Origin: Phymorhynchus buccinoides
Lineage: Eukaryota > Mollusca > Gastropoda > Neogastropoda > Raphitomidae
DNA length: 64,000 bases
Assembly (NCBI GenBank): GCA_017654935.2
Contig: CM065686.1
Location: 21,553,340-21,617,339 of the forward strand
Direction: 5' to 3'
Each line of letters opens with the position of its first letter. Position 1 is the first letter of the stretch. This document shows, piece by piece, positions 44,918 through 55,559 of the stretch. Below the pieces are notes generated by a model, which ran no database searches, was not told the origin of the DNA, and saw only the letters and a program-made list of their open reading frames with translations. Both the position numbers and the translations under genes were made by a program.

Positions 44918-45649
44918 TAAGCAATCTGTATTTTAATGATAGTAAATGTAAGGTGATGCATTTTAGGAAAGAATAATCCAAGTTGCAATTATGAAATCTC
45001 ACATGGTACCAACAAACATATTCTAAAAACTTGCAAAGAGGAAAAGAATCTTGGAGTCATCTTTGACTCTGGATTAACATTTGATAACCACATTAATACG
45101 GCTATTGGTAAAGGCAACAAAATGCTGGGCCTAATTAGAAGAAGTTTTATTGGGTTAGATAATATAGTATTTTTAAAACTATATAAAAGTTTGGTCAGAC
45201 CTCATCTAGAGTATGGAAATCAGGTTTGGAGTCCGTTTTTAAAAAGGCAATCGGCAGCATTAGAAAGGGTCCAAAGACGAGCAACAAAATTGATTAAAGG
45301 CGTTAGTCACCTCGATTACGAACATAGACTAAGAAAGTTGAAATTACCATCTCTGAAATACAGAAGAATTCGTGCGGATCTGATAAATACATACAAAAAT
45401 TGTCACAGTAATAACAATACTAATAAATCTTTGTTCCAGCTAACAACTGACTCAAGAACCCGTAACAGTGATTTAAAAATACTAACCCAGTATAGCCGAA
45501 CTAATAGAAAAAATTTCTTTTCTAACAGAGTAATAAAGTTTTGGAATACTCTTCCTGCACATATTAAACGAGCACAGAATTTAACACAATTCAAAAACCT
45601 CCTTGGTGGATACACCAACATATCAAAACTTCAATATGAGCATGACTAA
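44918..45649 (+). pseudogene. Non-LTR retrotransposon, C-terminal RT and thumb region
   Basis: Coding sequence of a LINE reverse transcriptase after the catalytic box. The 175-codon open frame from 45,122 to 45,649 carries the family's YKSLVRPHLEYGNQVWSP and ERVQRRATKLI signatures and the terminal RVIKFWNTLPAHI. The same protein continues upstream in frame to about 44,969 (CKEEKNLGVIFDSGLTFDNH) and, after one frameshift near 44,968, to KCKVMHF at about 44,940. The ATG at 45,122 is therefore internal, not a start. The stop at 45,647 is probably the native one. The 5' part of the element, including the catalytic YADD, is absent, as is usual for 5'-truncated LINEs. CR1/Jockey-like by wording of the motifs, but clade uncertain. 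Confidence 0.85.
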
Positions 45650-45780
45650 AAGGCAGATTTGCCGAAAACAAAATACAAAAACCTCTCAGCTGTGCAAAAG
45701 TTCAAACAAAAATGACAGGACAGTGAAGAGGCCGCGAGGCCTAATGTCCTAACTACCTGACCTGACCTGACCTATAAAAC
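45650..45780 (+). repeat. LINE 3' UTR and (CCTGA)n tail
   Basis: Non-coding 3' part of the preceding LINE, ending in three to four CCTGA units at 45,757-45,772. A short microsatellite rather than poly(A) is typical of CR1-type elements. Confidence 0.6.
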
Positions 45781-45852
45781 CAAAGACTGTATAGGGGAAG
45801 ATAAGCATCCGGTCTCTTTTCCCTATATGAGTAGTGAGGACAGAAACACTGG

Positions 45853-46260
45853 TTATGTCCCTTTTAAACGTGACACATTTACACGTCGATAGGCCAGTTG
45901 AATTCTCCGTTCAAATTCCAGTCTGAGTTTTTGGATAACCGCCGCTGTGAATGGTGTCACGTCCTCACTAACGATAACTCTATCAGCCCGGTTCGCAGTA
46001 ACTCTTAAGTAGTCCGGCCGTCTTCCCCTATACAGTCTTTGATAAAACGCCTGTCTGGCAGGTCCACTAACCTGCAGCATGGACACTACATTGAGTATAA
46101 TTATAGGATCCGTGCCTGCAGGTCCATTTACAGTCCTGTATGGCTTTGCCGAGAGGACGTAAAACTTCGCGCGTCTACTAACATTCGGATCCCGAGAGTG
46201 GGGTGGCAGACGCTCTTGAGGGCTGTTGGGTGGCAGACAACAGCAGGGCAGCGCAGTCAA
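45853..46260 (-). CDS. Unidentified ORF, 135 codons
   Basis: Continuous frame with normal amino acid usage and no low complexity, rare in this window. The middle and C-terminal parts read like a helical globular protein (e.g. VSMLQVSGPARQAFYQRL and ADRVIVSEDVTPFTAAVIQ), basic overall. The N-terminal 20 residues are Pro/Cys-rich and probably not native. The real N-terminus may be lost. I recognise no family. It sits directly downstream of a LINE fragment and has no intron signals I trust, so a fragment of another mobile element is the leading guess. Confidence 0.35.
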   Translation of the reverse strand: MTALPCCCLPPNSPQERLPPHSRDPNVSRRAKFYVLSAKPYRTVNGPAGTDPIIILNVVSMLQVSGPARQAFYQRLYRGRRPDYLRVTANRADRVIVSEDVTPFTAAVIQKLRLEFERRIQLAYRRVNVSRLKGT

Positions 46261-46405
46261 CCTCGTTTACCATTGGGTGTTGGCTGACTTGCCATGTGGG
46301 TGGGATTCACACGACAACTTGGATGATCTCTGCAGCACTGGCATTTCTCGGAACCATTTTCTATTTTTTCAGTGTTGCTTTTTGTGTGTGGAGCACTTGA
46401 ACCTC

Positions 46406-46438
<33 letters not shown>

Positions 46439-46837
46439 GAACATTTATATAATGCCTAATCAAATGAATGCCCTAGACGTTTACAATTATAAAATAAATA
46501 AATTATTTTTAAAAAAACCCAATAAATTCGCTAGCACAAGCATAATATACCACAACCAACACAGACACACATGCACATGTGTGTGTGTTGTACTGTGTTC
46601 TCTGTTTGAGAGTCTGTCTGCCTGCTGTTGGTCCTGTCTGTCCGTATGTATCCAGAGTAGAGCCAATCTTGTAGTAGTAGTAGTAGAGTAGGGACAAAAC
46701 AAGCCGTGAAACAAGATCTTATTGAAACTTGGCAGAATTGTCGCCACTGTCCCAGCAATAATGCTTATTATGTTAGTATCACTAAATATCAAGCCATACA
46801 AAATACACTGCCAGTGAATATGATTCTCTTATGACTA

Positions 46838-47052
46838 GGGGAAGACGGGGTAAAAAGCGCATGGGCGGGTAAGAAGCCCACCCCAATTATCTCATGAAAT
46901 GAAGCAAATTTCAGTCTCATTTTGCCCATGAGACGAGCGTTAATGTCTAGCATTCGTCTCATGGGCAAATTTGACTGAAATTTTCTTTATTTCATGAGAT
47001 AATTGGGGTGGGCTTCTTACCCGCCCATGCGCTTTTTACCCCGTCTTCCCCC
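46838..47052. mobile_element. Near-perfect foldback MITE, TA flanks
   Basis: 215 bases. Arms of about 95 bases run from GGGGAAGACGGGGTAAAAAG through GGGCGGGTAAGAAGCCC and CATGAGACGA, and return in reverse, around a centre of about 15 bases. TA lies on both sides (46,836-46,837 and 47,053-47,054). The arms differ by only a few bases, so insertion is recent or the arms are homogenised. Non-coding. Confidence 0.88.
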
Positions 47053-47519
47053 TACGAATATCATTACAGATAGCGATAAACCAATCACAATGAATAATGC
47101 CCTTCACTTCACTTCACCCATGGCAAATCATGTAATACTATTGCTAGTTAACCCGACTTTTGTGTTGTTGTTTTTATTTAAATGAAACATTGTGTAACCG
47201 TCGCTGATCTAATTATACAATGAATACTTGCACATGTCTTGAGAATGATGACTGTAAGCCATGTAGTGTAGAGTCATACTTTCCAATAGTGGTACGAAGT
47301 CAAGTTCTGAAAATTTGAAGGCAAATGTTTTGTGAAATGTCCTTTTAATTTAGAGGATGACACACGCTGTTCCACGCTGCATGTTTCCATTGTTAAAATA
47401 ACCGACTCTTTAAGATCGTGAAGGGACTCGAGACGGCGGATTGCTCATTCACGAGGTTGACCTCGTAATCCAAAAAAATTCCAGGAAAGTGCGCGTACGT
47501 GGCTCGTGGGTCGCGTGCG

Positions 47520-47626
<107 letters not shown>

Positions 47627-47709
47627 TGTCTGTACCTATGTTTTCCATTGGCTTTCTATTTACTATTTTGTTTCAGAAAGAAATTTTATTGGACGTGCTT
47701 CTTTAAGTA

Positions 47710-47895
47710 CAAGATTGTCAACAAATAATGACTTTGAGATTGAGGGTCGTAAACATGAGGGGGGATGTTTTAAGTATAGCTTGAGATTGCAACAAAAAAA
47801 ATGACTTTGAGATTGAGGGTCATATAGACATGAGGATGGGGGTTAAAGTACAAAATTGCCAAGAAATGACTTTGAGATTGAGGGTCGTAAACATC
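47710..47895. repeat. Tandem repeat, 3 copies of about 70 bp
   Basis: The phrase ATGACTTTGAGATTGAGGG recurs at about 47,727, 47,801 and 47,867, each followed by TC(G/A)TA...ACAT(G/C) and preceded by CAA-rich sequence. Function unknown. Confidence 0.75.
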
Positions 47896-47936
47896 GTTAA
47901 TGGATACAACAAAAAAATAAAAAAAATAAAAAAAGT

Positions 47937-48008
47937 GCCTTTGCCGAGAATCGAACCCGGAATCATTTGCATGACGGACAGACGCTCTATGCAATGCTAT
48001 CGAGGATT
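47937..48008 (-). pseudogene. tRNA-like sequence (tRNA pseudogene or SINE head)
   Basis: On the minus strand TCGATAGCATTGCATAGAGCG corresponds to an A-box/D-arm region and CCGGGTTCGATTCTCGG to a T-arm with B box, with spacing right for a tRNA. The following bases run into T-rich sequence that could end Pol III transcription. The acceptor stem pairs poorly and the anticodon arm could not be folded convincingly, so I do not name an amino acid. With the ~70-bp repeats next to it, it may be the head of a SINE. Confidence 0.55.
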
Positions 48009-49019
48009 TCACTGTTGATGACTCTCATGTTGCCTTTTGAATACTCTCTAACCCACTAATGTACAATGTTATCTGTTTACGGTGTTCTTTTAAGTATTTA
48101 ATTATCCTCACTTAAATTTTTTTTTTAATCCTCACTAATCATTATTGAGGAGATTTTTTACACAGTTGTCAGTCCATGGTTGCTTGTACTAGTAAAATAA
48201 TAAATTGAAATATTGTACAGCGTTTTATACGGGCGTTGGGGTGCTTTGCTTCGAATTAATCATTATTGTTTGAAAGCTTGCATAGATGCATCTATATGTG
48301 TGCACAGTTTGATCGATGAACGCCTTTTAGATACTGAGAAAAAGCCAACGTTAAAGTTGTCACAGACGGCCACACAGACAGATAGACAGACACACACATG
48401 ACAGAGACCCGGCAACTGAAGAAGTACGTTGACACGAGGGAGCCAAAAAGGTAAGTAGGCCTATGTATGATTCGCCCTAGAGTAATGGCTAAAGACGCAT
48501 TTCTAATTAGGTAAATAATGCATATTATGCGCTCTGGTGTGGAGTGTTGATTGGCATAGTGCATTTAATAATGCACATTTAAATTACATGTGCATAATCG
48601 CTTTGCGGAGCGCACAAAAAAGGAGAGCTTTTCGACATTTTGAATTTGGCGACTAGGTTTGGGGTCAAGGTTTCATGACGTTAGTTGTGACGTCAATGTG
48701 CGAGAATCGACGTGGACGATGAGGCGGTTAGATCTATACATTTTAGAAAATGAAAGCGGAAAATGAGATACATTTATATGGTAAAGTTTTGAAATGTTGA
48801 AGCAAGTTGACAGCATTGTAATTGTTGTTCGATGTGTAGGATACTGGATAGATAATATTTATTTAATAATTTAAATTTACTAAGTAAATGTAATTGATAC
48901 ATTGATTGAGTGATTCACTCATGCAGTGATTGTGTCAGATTGAAATTCTGAGATTGTGGGTATATAATATATTACCCACTGGGTAAAACTAAAAGCCAAC
49001 ACCCTCCGACCTCGGCTTC

Positions 49020-49975
49020 ATCAGAAGGTCCTTCAAGACCAACCAAGGAACAGGCCTACAAAAGTCTTGTCCGGCCCCACCTCGAGTATGCAGTTCTCAG
49101 TTTAGCGTGTGGGATCCCACTGCGCAAAGGAACACCATTTGACCAAAGACATTGATGATTGAGGCAGTCCAACGAAGACGCTTCATGATGAATGCATGGG
49201 AAGCAGCGGTCCAACCTACTAAATGCATGTTTTAAAACATGACTACCACCCCACAGTCTACTGAGATGATCTAGCGTGACTCGCCGTGACTGCCATGCTT
49301 GTCGCGTGCAAATCTGTTGCTCGTGCAAATCTGTCGCTCGCTACTATGAGAGTGTGTATTTGCGACATTGAGCATGAACCACAAATTTCACTTTTTCCGT
49401 GGGATAGGGTTAGGGTTAGGTAAATGGTTCAAGTACGGAAAAAGTGAAATTTGTGAATGTCGCAATTGGAGTGGCCCAGCTGCAAGAAAGAACTGCCACA
49501 AGACTCACAACGTTCTATAAAATCATCAAAGGTCAGCTCCATGTCAGACACGGAGATCTGTACGTAGACCTTAGCTGCAAGGTCAAGAAGAGGATGCAGT
49601 GAGCAATTATCTTCTTCTTCGCTTCTTCATCTTAGGCAGCCAATGTTGAAGATTCTGCTGCACTTTACTAGGGGGTAGTACGAAAAAGAAAGAAAGTAAG
49701 TTCAGCAAAGATAGGGGTAGAAAGTGAACTGATGAGATATGGGGAAAAGATAGAGCCCAAGATTAGTCAGGAATAATTTAAGTTTTTTTTTATACTCCGT
49801 TTGCTATGTAGAAGGATAATAATTTTATGAGATAGATTCTGCAGAATTCCCTGCCGCACCTAGCAGTGCCTCTTTCTTCCCCCGCACCATCAGAGAATGG
49901 AACGCCCTACACCCAGAGACCGTTCAGGCCCCTTCTGCCAAAGCCTTCTTCAGAAGGCTGTTGGCAGAGCACTAA
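49020..49975 (+). pseudogene. Non-LTR retrotransposon C-terminal remnant, split by insertions
   Basis: Three blocks of the same LINE protein region in order: about 49,055-49,330 (KSCPAPPRVCSSQFSVWDP then EAVQRRRFMMNAW, corresponding to the YKSLVRPHLEYxxxVWDP and AVQRRAARF signatures); about 49,473-49,605 (LQERTATRLTTFYKIIKGQ); and about 49,870-49,972 (SFFPRTIREWNALHPETV...FFRRLLAEH and stop). Blocks one and two are separated by the foldback element at 49,345-49,467. Blocks two and three are separated by about 260 bases of unrelated sequence. Multiple frameshifts, so inactive. Different subfamily from 44,918-45,649. Confidence 0.8.
49345..49467. mobile_element. Foldback element with TTAGGG-like core
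   Basis: TGCGACATTGAGCATGAACC, then CACAAATTTCACTTTTTCCGT, then GGGATAGGGTTAGGGTTAGG, then ACGGAAAAAGTGAAATTTGTG and GTCGCA. Inner part of the same family as 50,004-50,236. Similarity continues upstream to about 49,331 (CTCGCTACTATGAGAG). Sits inside a LINE remnant. Confidence 0.8.
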
Positions 49976-50003
49976 GCAAACATCAGACCCTCGGGTAGGC
50001 AGT

Positions 50004-50236
50004 GTCGCATGAAAATAGGTAGCTCGTAAAAATAAGTAGCTCGCTACTATGAGAGTGTATTTGCGACAACCACAAATTTCACTTTTTTTGTAATTTAACT
50101 AACCCTAACCCTAACCCTAACCCTATCCCTAACCCTAGAAAAAAGTGAAATTTGTGGTTCATGCTCAATGTCGCAAATACACACTGTCATAGGTAGCGAG
50201 CTACTTATTTTTACGAGCTACCTATTTTCATGCGAC
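50004..50236. mobile_element. Complete foldback element with (CCCTAA)n core and 7-bp target duplication
   Basis: 233 bases. Termini GTCGCATGAAAATAGGTAGC and GCTACCTATTTTCATGCGAC, then GTAAAAATAAGTAGCTCGC and reverse, then CACAAATTTCAC and reverse, around a centre with about five CCCTAA-type units (50,099-50,138). AGGCAGT flanks both sides (49,997-50,003 and 50,237-50,243). If the terminal G is assigned to the target, an 8-bp reading AGGCAGTG is possible. Inserted just after the stop codon of the LINE remnant. Non-coding. Confidence 0.88.
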
Positions 50237-50403
50237 AGGCAGTGGTTGGGCCGGCATCATGCTGGGTACCGCTGATCGGTCCCTGTCTGGCCGGTTGGCT
50301 GTCTACCCACCAACACTCTCTCTCTCTTTCTCTTTCACTCTCTTTCTTTCTCTGTCTTTTTGTTTTCTCTCCTTCGACCTCTTCACCCTTTTCAGTTGCA
50401 ATA

Positions 50404-50664
50404 ATGGTCAAAGTTGACTTTAGCAACAAATCAGAAGAAGAACTGCAGGGCTCCCAATCTTCCAGCAAAACAAGGGGTCCCAGAGACTCCTTCACTTACA
50501 GTATAGAGGGTCCTAGAGGCGGGATAGAGGGTCCCAGTGGCATAGCGAATGCTAAAAAGAATGTTTCTAGTGCATCCCTGGGACCCCCTGCACATTCTTT
50601 TAGAGGGTCCTTTAGAATGTTAGTGCTTCATAGACCCCCAAATGGGGGTCCCTGGGAGGCCTAA
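50404..50664 (+). other. Open frame of doubtful coding status
   Basis: Continuous frame (MVKVDFSNKSEEELQGSQ...) containing repeated GGTCC(C/T) words that give recurring Gly-Pro. The composition is not simple repeat, but there are no splice signals I trust and no recognisable domain. About 450 bases downstream, 51,099-51,148 is bounded by AG and GTGAGT and open (KQRLDDSEFIHVSPN), another weak exon-like piece. A gene here is possible but unproven. Confidence 0.2.
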
Positions 50665-50697
50665 GAAGAATATAGAATTAGAATTAGATTTATAATA

Positions 50698-50888
50698 CAG
50701 TGGAACCTTCCTAATGAGATCTCCCATTATAACTTAAATATAAGACTCCCTCCCATATAAGGCCTACTTCTCTGAGACATTGCCCTTTGTACTTAGTAAG
50801 TATTAAAATTACTTCCCTTATAAGACCCCTCCCTTAGGTGACCTCATTTTGGATGATTTTTGAAGGTCTTATAAGGGAGATTCCACTG
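50698..50888. mobile_element. CAGTGGAACC-type MITE, TA flanks
   Basis: 191 bases. Termini CAGTGGAACCTTCC and GGGAGATTCCACTG with TA on both sides. The interior repeats TATAAGACTCCCTCCC, GAGACATTGCCCTT and CATTTTGGATGATTTTTGA. It defines the uninterrupted form of the family also seen at 56,550, 19,247 and (split) 15,503. Confidence 0.85.
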
Positions 50889-51639
50889 TATAGCCTATAT
50901 AGTATTAAAGTATGAGTATGATTATATAACTTTGCATTTGACACAGTTAATTATCACCAGTCGGATTAATAAACTGACTTAGATCTAGTCAACAACACTG
51001 TTTTGTTGTCAACAACACTCTTTTGCTGCTAAGCTAAAAAAGATTTAAACACTCGTGAATTGATTTTTTTCTTCTTTTGTTTGTTTCTTTGTCAAGGCAA
51101 ACAACGACTTGATGATTCTGAATTTATACATGTATCCCCGAACAAGTGAGTCTTCTCTTTTTTCCTTTTTTCCATCTATCTCAGTGACCCTCTGTTTATT
51201 AAAAATCTAGTGGTGCCCGCATTTTTCTGGAACTCTGTCTCTCGCTCTCTCTCTTTCTCCCCTCTCTTTCTCTCTAATTTGTCTCTCTGTGTATGTCTGT
51301 CTGTCTTTATTTGTGTGTGCACGCATGTTTGTGTGTGCGTCTGTGTCTGTGTGTGTGTGTTGGGCCCACTAATTCTAGATCTAGTTAAAGTACCTTAATA
51401 TAGAATATTATAAAGGTACTCAAGATCTAAAAAAAACTTTTTCAAAGCAAAAAGATGAACCTTTTCACATTGAATTGCAGAGTTATAAAGACCCCATATT
51501 TCAGCCCCTTACAGGTTGAACTTGTAAATAAATAATCCAAGAGATTTATTTTCTAGGTTTGATAATTTCTGCATGATGCATATCAATGCTCTTTTAGCTC
51601 TAATTGCTAAATCTTTACATGTAACAGTAAACAGTAACA

Positions 51640-52440
51640 GTAAAACTAAGCTTTGTTGAAAAGTATGTTCCTAAATATTTATATGCGTTGACTCCCCCGT
51701 AAGTCCATTTTTCTTTAGCCCCTAGATACCCCCCTTTTCTGAATACAGTGTACTATGATAATTAATATTGCTTTTAGACATATTTACTTTTAACTGAAGT
51801 GATGCAGCTGCTTGATATAAGCAATTCAATTGAGCTTGTAATCCTAAAAAAGTCTCAGACATCAAAACAGCATCAGCCAAAAGAAGAATAAATATTTCCA
51901 AAATATCACCTATAAACTGCACCATGTCTTCCATTACTAACTATCTCAGATGTTAAGTCATTAATGAATAATGAAAAAAGAATCGGGCTGCAAACATCAC
52001 CCTGTTTTACCCCAGCAGTACACTGTATATAATCTGTTAATTTACCCCCACATCTAACCCTAGCTTTCATACATGCTCATTACGCATTTTAGAAGTTTTC
52101 CACGGATACCAGACTTTACTAATATAGGCCACAGAATAGTTCTATTAATGGAATCAAATGCCTTCTCAAAATCGATAAACTAGGCGTCGTACAATTTGCA
52201 ATTAAGAGAAGGCTGCTTCTGCACAAAAGCCATTACAGTAAAAATGTGAATAGTTATGCTTAAATCCAGCTTGAAATTCCCCAGTAATATTATTTATTTC
52301 AAACCATTCTTGTACATTTTACTACTTACGTTACAAAGTGAAATCCCTCTATAATTATTTGGATCATTTACATTACCTTTCTTATAAAGAGGAAGAACAA
52401 TGGATTCAGCCCAATTATCTGGAAAAATTCCTGTTTCAAA
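51640..52440 (-). pseudogene. Non-LTR retrotransposon reverse transcriptase domain
   Basis: Minus-strand RT core, read from 52,440 downward. FPDNWAESIVLPLYKKGN and DPNNYRGISLCNV (RT motifs 1-2); FQAGF; FIDFEKAFDSINR (motif A, first catalytic aspartate) near 52,165; GVKQGDVCSPILFSLFINDL (motif B) near 51,990; then LLLADAVLMSE near 51,870, where the usual FADD/YADD box has lost residues; then LQLKVNMSKSN. Frames shift and stops occur, so it is dead. The N-terminal side is cut by (CT)n at 52,455. Opposite in orientation to, and from a different lineage than, the C-terminal LINE fragments at 44,918 and 49,020. Confidence 0.85.
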
Positions 52441-52452
52441 CGGAAATGGCTA

Positions 52453-52625
<173 letters not shown>

Positions 52626-52689
52626 TTTTTTTCTCTCACCCGGTGCTCACAGTTGCATTAACAAAAGCACAAGGCCCACATATTGACAT

Positions 52690-52975
52690 CCCATACCTCC
52701 CCCCCCCTCCCTCATGGGGATTCTGGGGGGGTCTTTTGTATATATAGTTCTCCCACCTTCTCCATCTGCTTGCTGTCATCTATTATCTTTTAATTTCTGC
52801 CTTTCCGATCCATTCTGCCTTTTTTCAAGAAACACTTTCAAAAAGATTTCCTCCAGCCGAAGTTCGAACATGCTGGGCCTAATTATTTTCTTACTTAGGC
52901 GCAATTAACGGCAGCTTATGACGCATCTGCGTTCATAATTGACAGGAAGCTGTCTGAGGGATCGAAGAAGAAGAA
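52690..52975 (+). mobile_element. SINE-like repeat, short-tail variant (complete)
   Basis: Contains GGGGATTCTGGGGGGGTC, TCTTTTGTATATATAGTTC, CAAGAAACACTTTCAAAAAG, TTTCCTCCAGCCGAAGTTCG, GGCAGCTTATGACGCATCTG and the end GAGGGATCGAAGAAGAAG. It lacks the GTAACTTCCTCTAATC part, an internal deletion relative to other copies. Confidence 0.8.
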
Positions 52976-53034
52976 TACATTGCATACAGATGTTGAGTCT
53001 GTAACCTCATTCGTGCACACACACCACACACAGG

Positions 53035-53067
53035 TACACACACACACACATCTCCTCTCTCCCTCTC

Positions 53068-53119
<52 letters not shown>

Positions 53120-53182
53120 CTCTCACACACACACACACACACACTCTACACTGTCACACACACATACACACACACACACACA

Positions 53183-53226
<44 letters not shown>

Positions 53227-53265
53227 TATACACACACACACACACACACAAGCGCGCATGCACAC
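53035..53265. repeat. (CT)n and (CA)n compound microsatellite
   Basis: (CA) short tract, then (CT) at about 53,070-53,122, then (CA) at about 53,123-53,252 with few interruptions. Confidence 0.93.
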
Positions 53266-53664
53266 ATGCACACTTTTCTTTCTTTTCTTTTTTTTGCATA
53301 CTTTTTCTGTTTACAAATGACTCGATGAAAAAAGCAAATATGTTTGTTTATTGAGTGTTTATCTCTAAATAATTGACTTTGATGCACACACGCACCAATA
53401 AAATGTGCTCCACTTCACAGAGAGAGAGAGAGAGGAAGAGAGAATCTGCTTTAATGTACGTGTTGATTACATTTTTATTTTAGCGCAAAAAGGTAAGACG
53501 ATCTTCGTTGGGTGGTTTTTTGCTTGTTTCGTTGTTGTTTTTGTGCAACTTTATGCGGAATTTGCCTTTTTTGGTTCTGTTTTGTTTTATTTTTTGTTAT
53601 TGTAATCATAATTTTTTTAAAAATTGATTTTGCTCTCTTTCTCTTTTCTCAGTCTGTATTTACT

Positions 53665-53695
53665 CCCCTCCTCTCTCTCTCTCTCTCTCTCTCGA

Positions 53696-53774
<79 letters not shown>

Positions 53775-53817
53775 CTCTCTCTCTCTTCTCTCTCTCTCTC
53801 TCCTCTCTCTCTCATTA
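53665..53817. repeat. (CT)n array
   Basis: Almost pure (CT) with occasional CCC and TTC interruptions. No gene in 53,270-53,665 or in 53,817-54,420, the latter AT-rich. Confidence 0.92.
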
Positions 53818-54419
53818 AACCCTTTCACCGCCAAAGTCGCATTTTTGCACCACAATGGTTTAATACCCATGTCACTAAAACGCATCAAACCTGGGTCTGC
53901 TTACCCAAAGAGCCTATTTTCTTAATTTCTGGGAGGTAAGGGTAGGCCTTACTATATACATGTCACAGAGGAATTTCCAATATTGCAGATGATTTTTTTT
54001 CTCTACCCAGTTAAGTTTAATGGTATTTTTTGGCTGAAAAATGGCTGGCGGCGAAAAGGGTTAAGGCCACATCGTCTTCGACATGCTCAAAATATTTCTG
54101 CTAGATATTTAAAATTGTTTTTAATTAATTAAATTGTCAATTTTCTTCTGTTGAAGCCGAGATTTATTTTGTGCTCATGTATACATGTACGCCAGTCAGT
54201 CGTTTCCGACTATGACTGCCAGATAGCAGAGGGGGCAGATACTATGCACTAGTTAAATATTTATAAAGGAATCCTACTTTTTAATTATTGTTTTTCTAGT
54301 TTCTTTCATTGATCATGCATTGCTTAATGTCTACATGTTTTTTTTTAAATTTATGTCAACTACAATATTCATTAATTAAATCATTAAATTAGCATAATCA
54401 TTAAACCATTTGTTTATTG

Positions 54420-54429
54420 TTCTCTCTCA

Positions 54430-54461
<32 letters not shown>

Positions 54462-54498
54462 ATCTCTCTCCTCCTCTCTCTCTCTCTCTCTCTCTCTT
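54420..54498. repeat. (CT)n array
   Basis: Imperfect (CT) with CATCTCTC interruptions. Shortly after it, CCGCCATCTTAGTCAG (54,599-54,614) and its reverse CTGACTAAGATGGCG (54,662-54,676) form a small inverted repeat of unknown origin. Confidence 0.85.
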
Positions 54499-54954
54499 AA
54501 ATACTGTCAAGTTGTTTTGTCTGTATCTGTATGGCTGGTACCCACGTGTCGTCATATCACGTATCCGGCCACAAGGAGCGTGCCATATTATGGGAGACCG
54601 CCATCTTAGTCAGTAACTTTGTTTGAAAAAATGCCAGATCGATGCTGTTTACACACAAAATCTGACTAAGATGGCGACACTTCCGTTGGATGCACACGCA
54701 GGTGGGTGGGGGGAGCCATACTATAAAGCATTTAAGAGGCGAAATGCTGTATCTATGTAGAGTTCTCTAGCCTTTTCTTCACATCACAATCATACAATTT
54801 TCCATTATTATTTGTCCATTGCTTTTTGTTGTGCTGGTTTTTACCCCCCCCTCCATCTAAGGGGCTATGGGCCTTTATTGAAATGAAATATGAATCTGCG
54901 TCTCCTCTGTTTGTCTCTCTCTTCCCCCTTCTCTCTGGGCTATGGCCTTTCTGA

Positions 54955-54983
54955 ATAAAATCTCTCGAAATCTCTCTCTCTCC

Positions 54984-55022
<39 letters not shown>

Positions 55023-55115
55023 GAGGAATCTCTCCTCTCTCTCTCCTCTCTTCATCTCTCTCTCAGGTCTCTCGTCGGATCTACCTTCCTTTTCTCCCTC
55101 CTCTCCTCTCTCTCA
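54955..55115. repeat. (CT)n-rich tract
   Basis: Interrupted (CT) with CTCGAGGAATC and CAGGTCTCTCG breaks. Lies just outside the second palindrome's left boundary. Confidence 0.8.
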
Positions 55116-55559
55116 ATTAAATTCACAAAAACTCCAATTGCTGGTGTACATTGCCTTTCGTTTATCATCATTTGCCTGTATTTTGCTTATTTTTGTAATG
55201 GTAACCTCCCTTCACTTTAGGCTACGTATGCCCGTACAGTATTCTTACAGTTTTCATCAGCTTGATGCTATTTCGCCCTAATTTACATTACGCCCCTACT
55301 CGTCCCTGTCTTCTTACATCATGGGTTTTCTTGAGTAAGCACAGATTTACTGTATCGGTATTCTTTGAAGATTTAATCACGTGCCCAGATGCATGGCCCT
55401 GAGACAGTGTTTTGACGAGCATAATGAGCGAGTTTTGATCGTGGTTTTCACCTTGGCATAAGGCTGTGTCAGACCAAATTAACATAAGCTAGAACACCAA
55501 GGCTACATCAAAATGTTATGTTCTATCATAGTTATGCGGGGATTGTCTTTAGCCATGGC

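Noticed and set aside
50099..50140. Possible chromosome end or fusion point marked by CCCTAA repeats
   Set aside because: Only about five units, and they sit between long inverted arms of a small mobile element with its own target duplication.
54599..54676. Start of a THAP-like transposase (MPDRCC...)
   Set aside because: The frame stops after about a dozen residues and the segment is the interior of a small inverted repeat.
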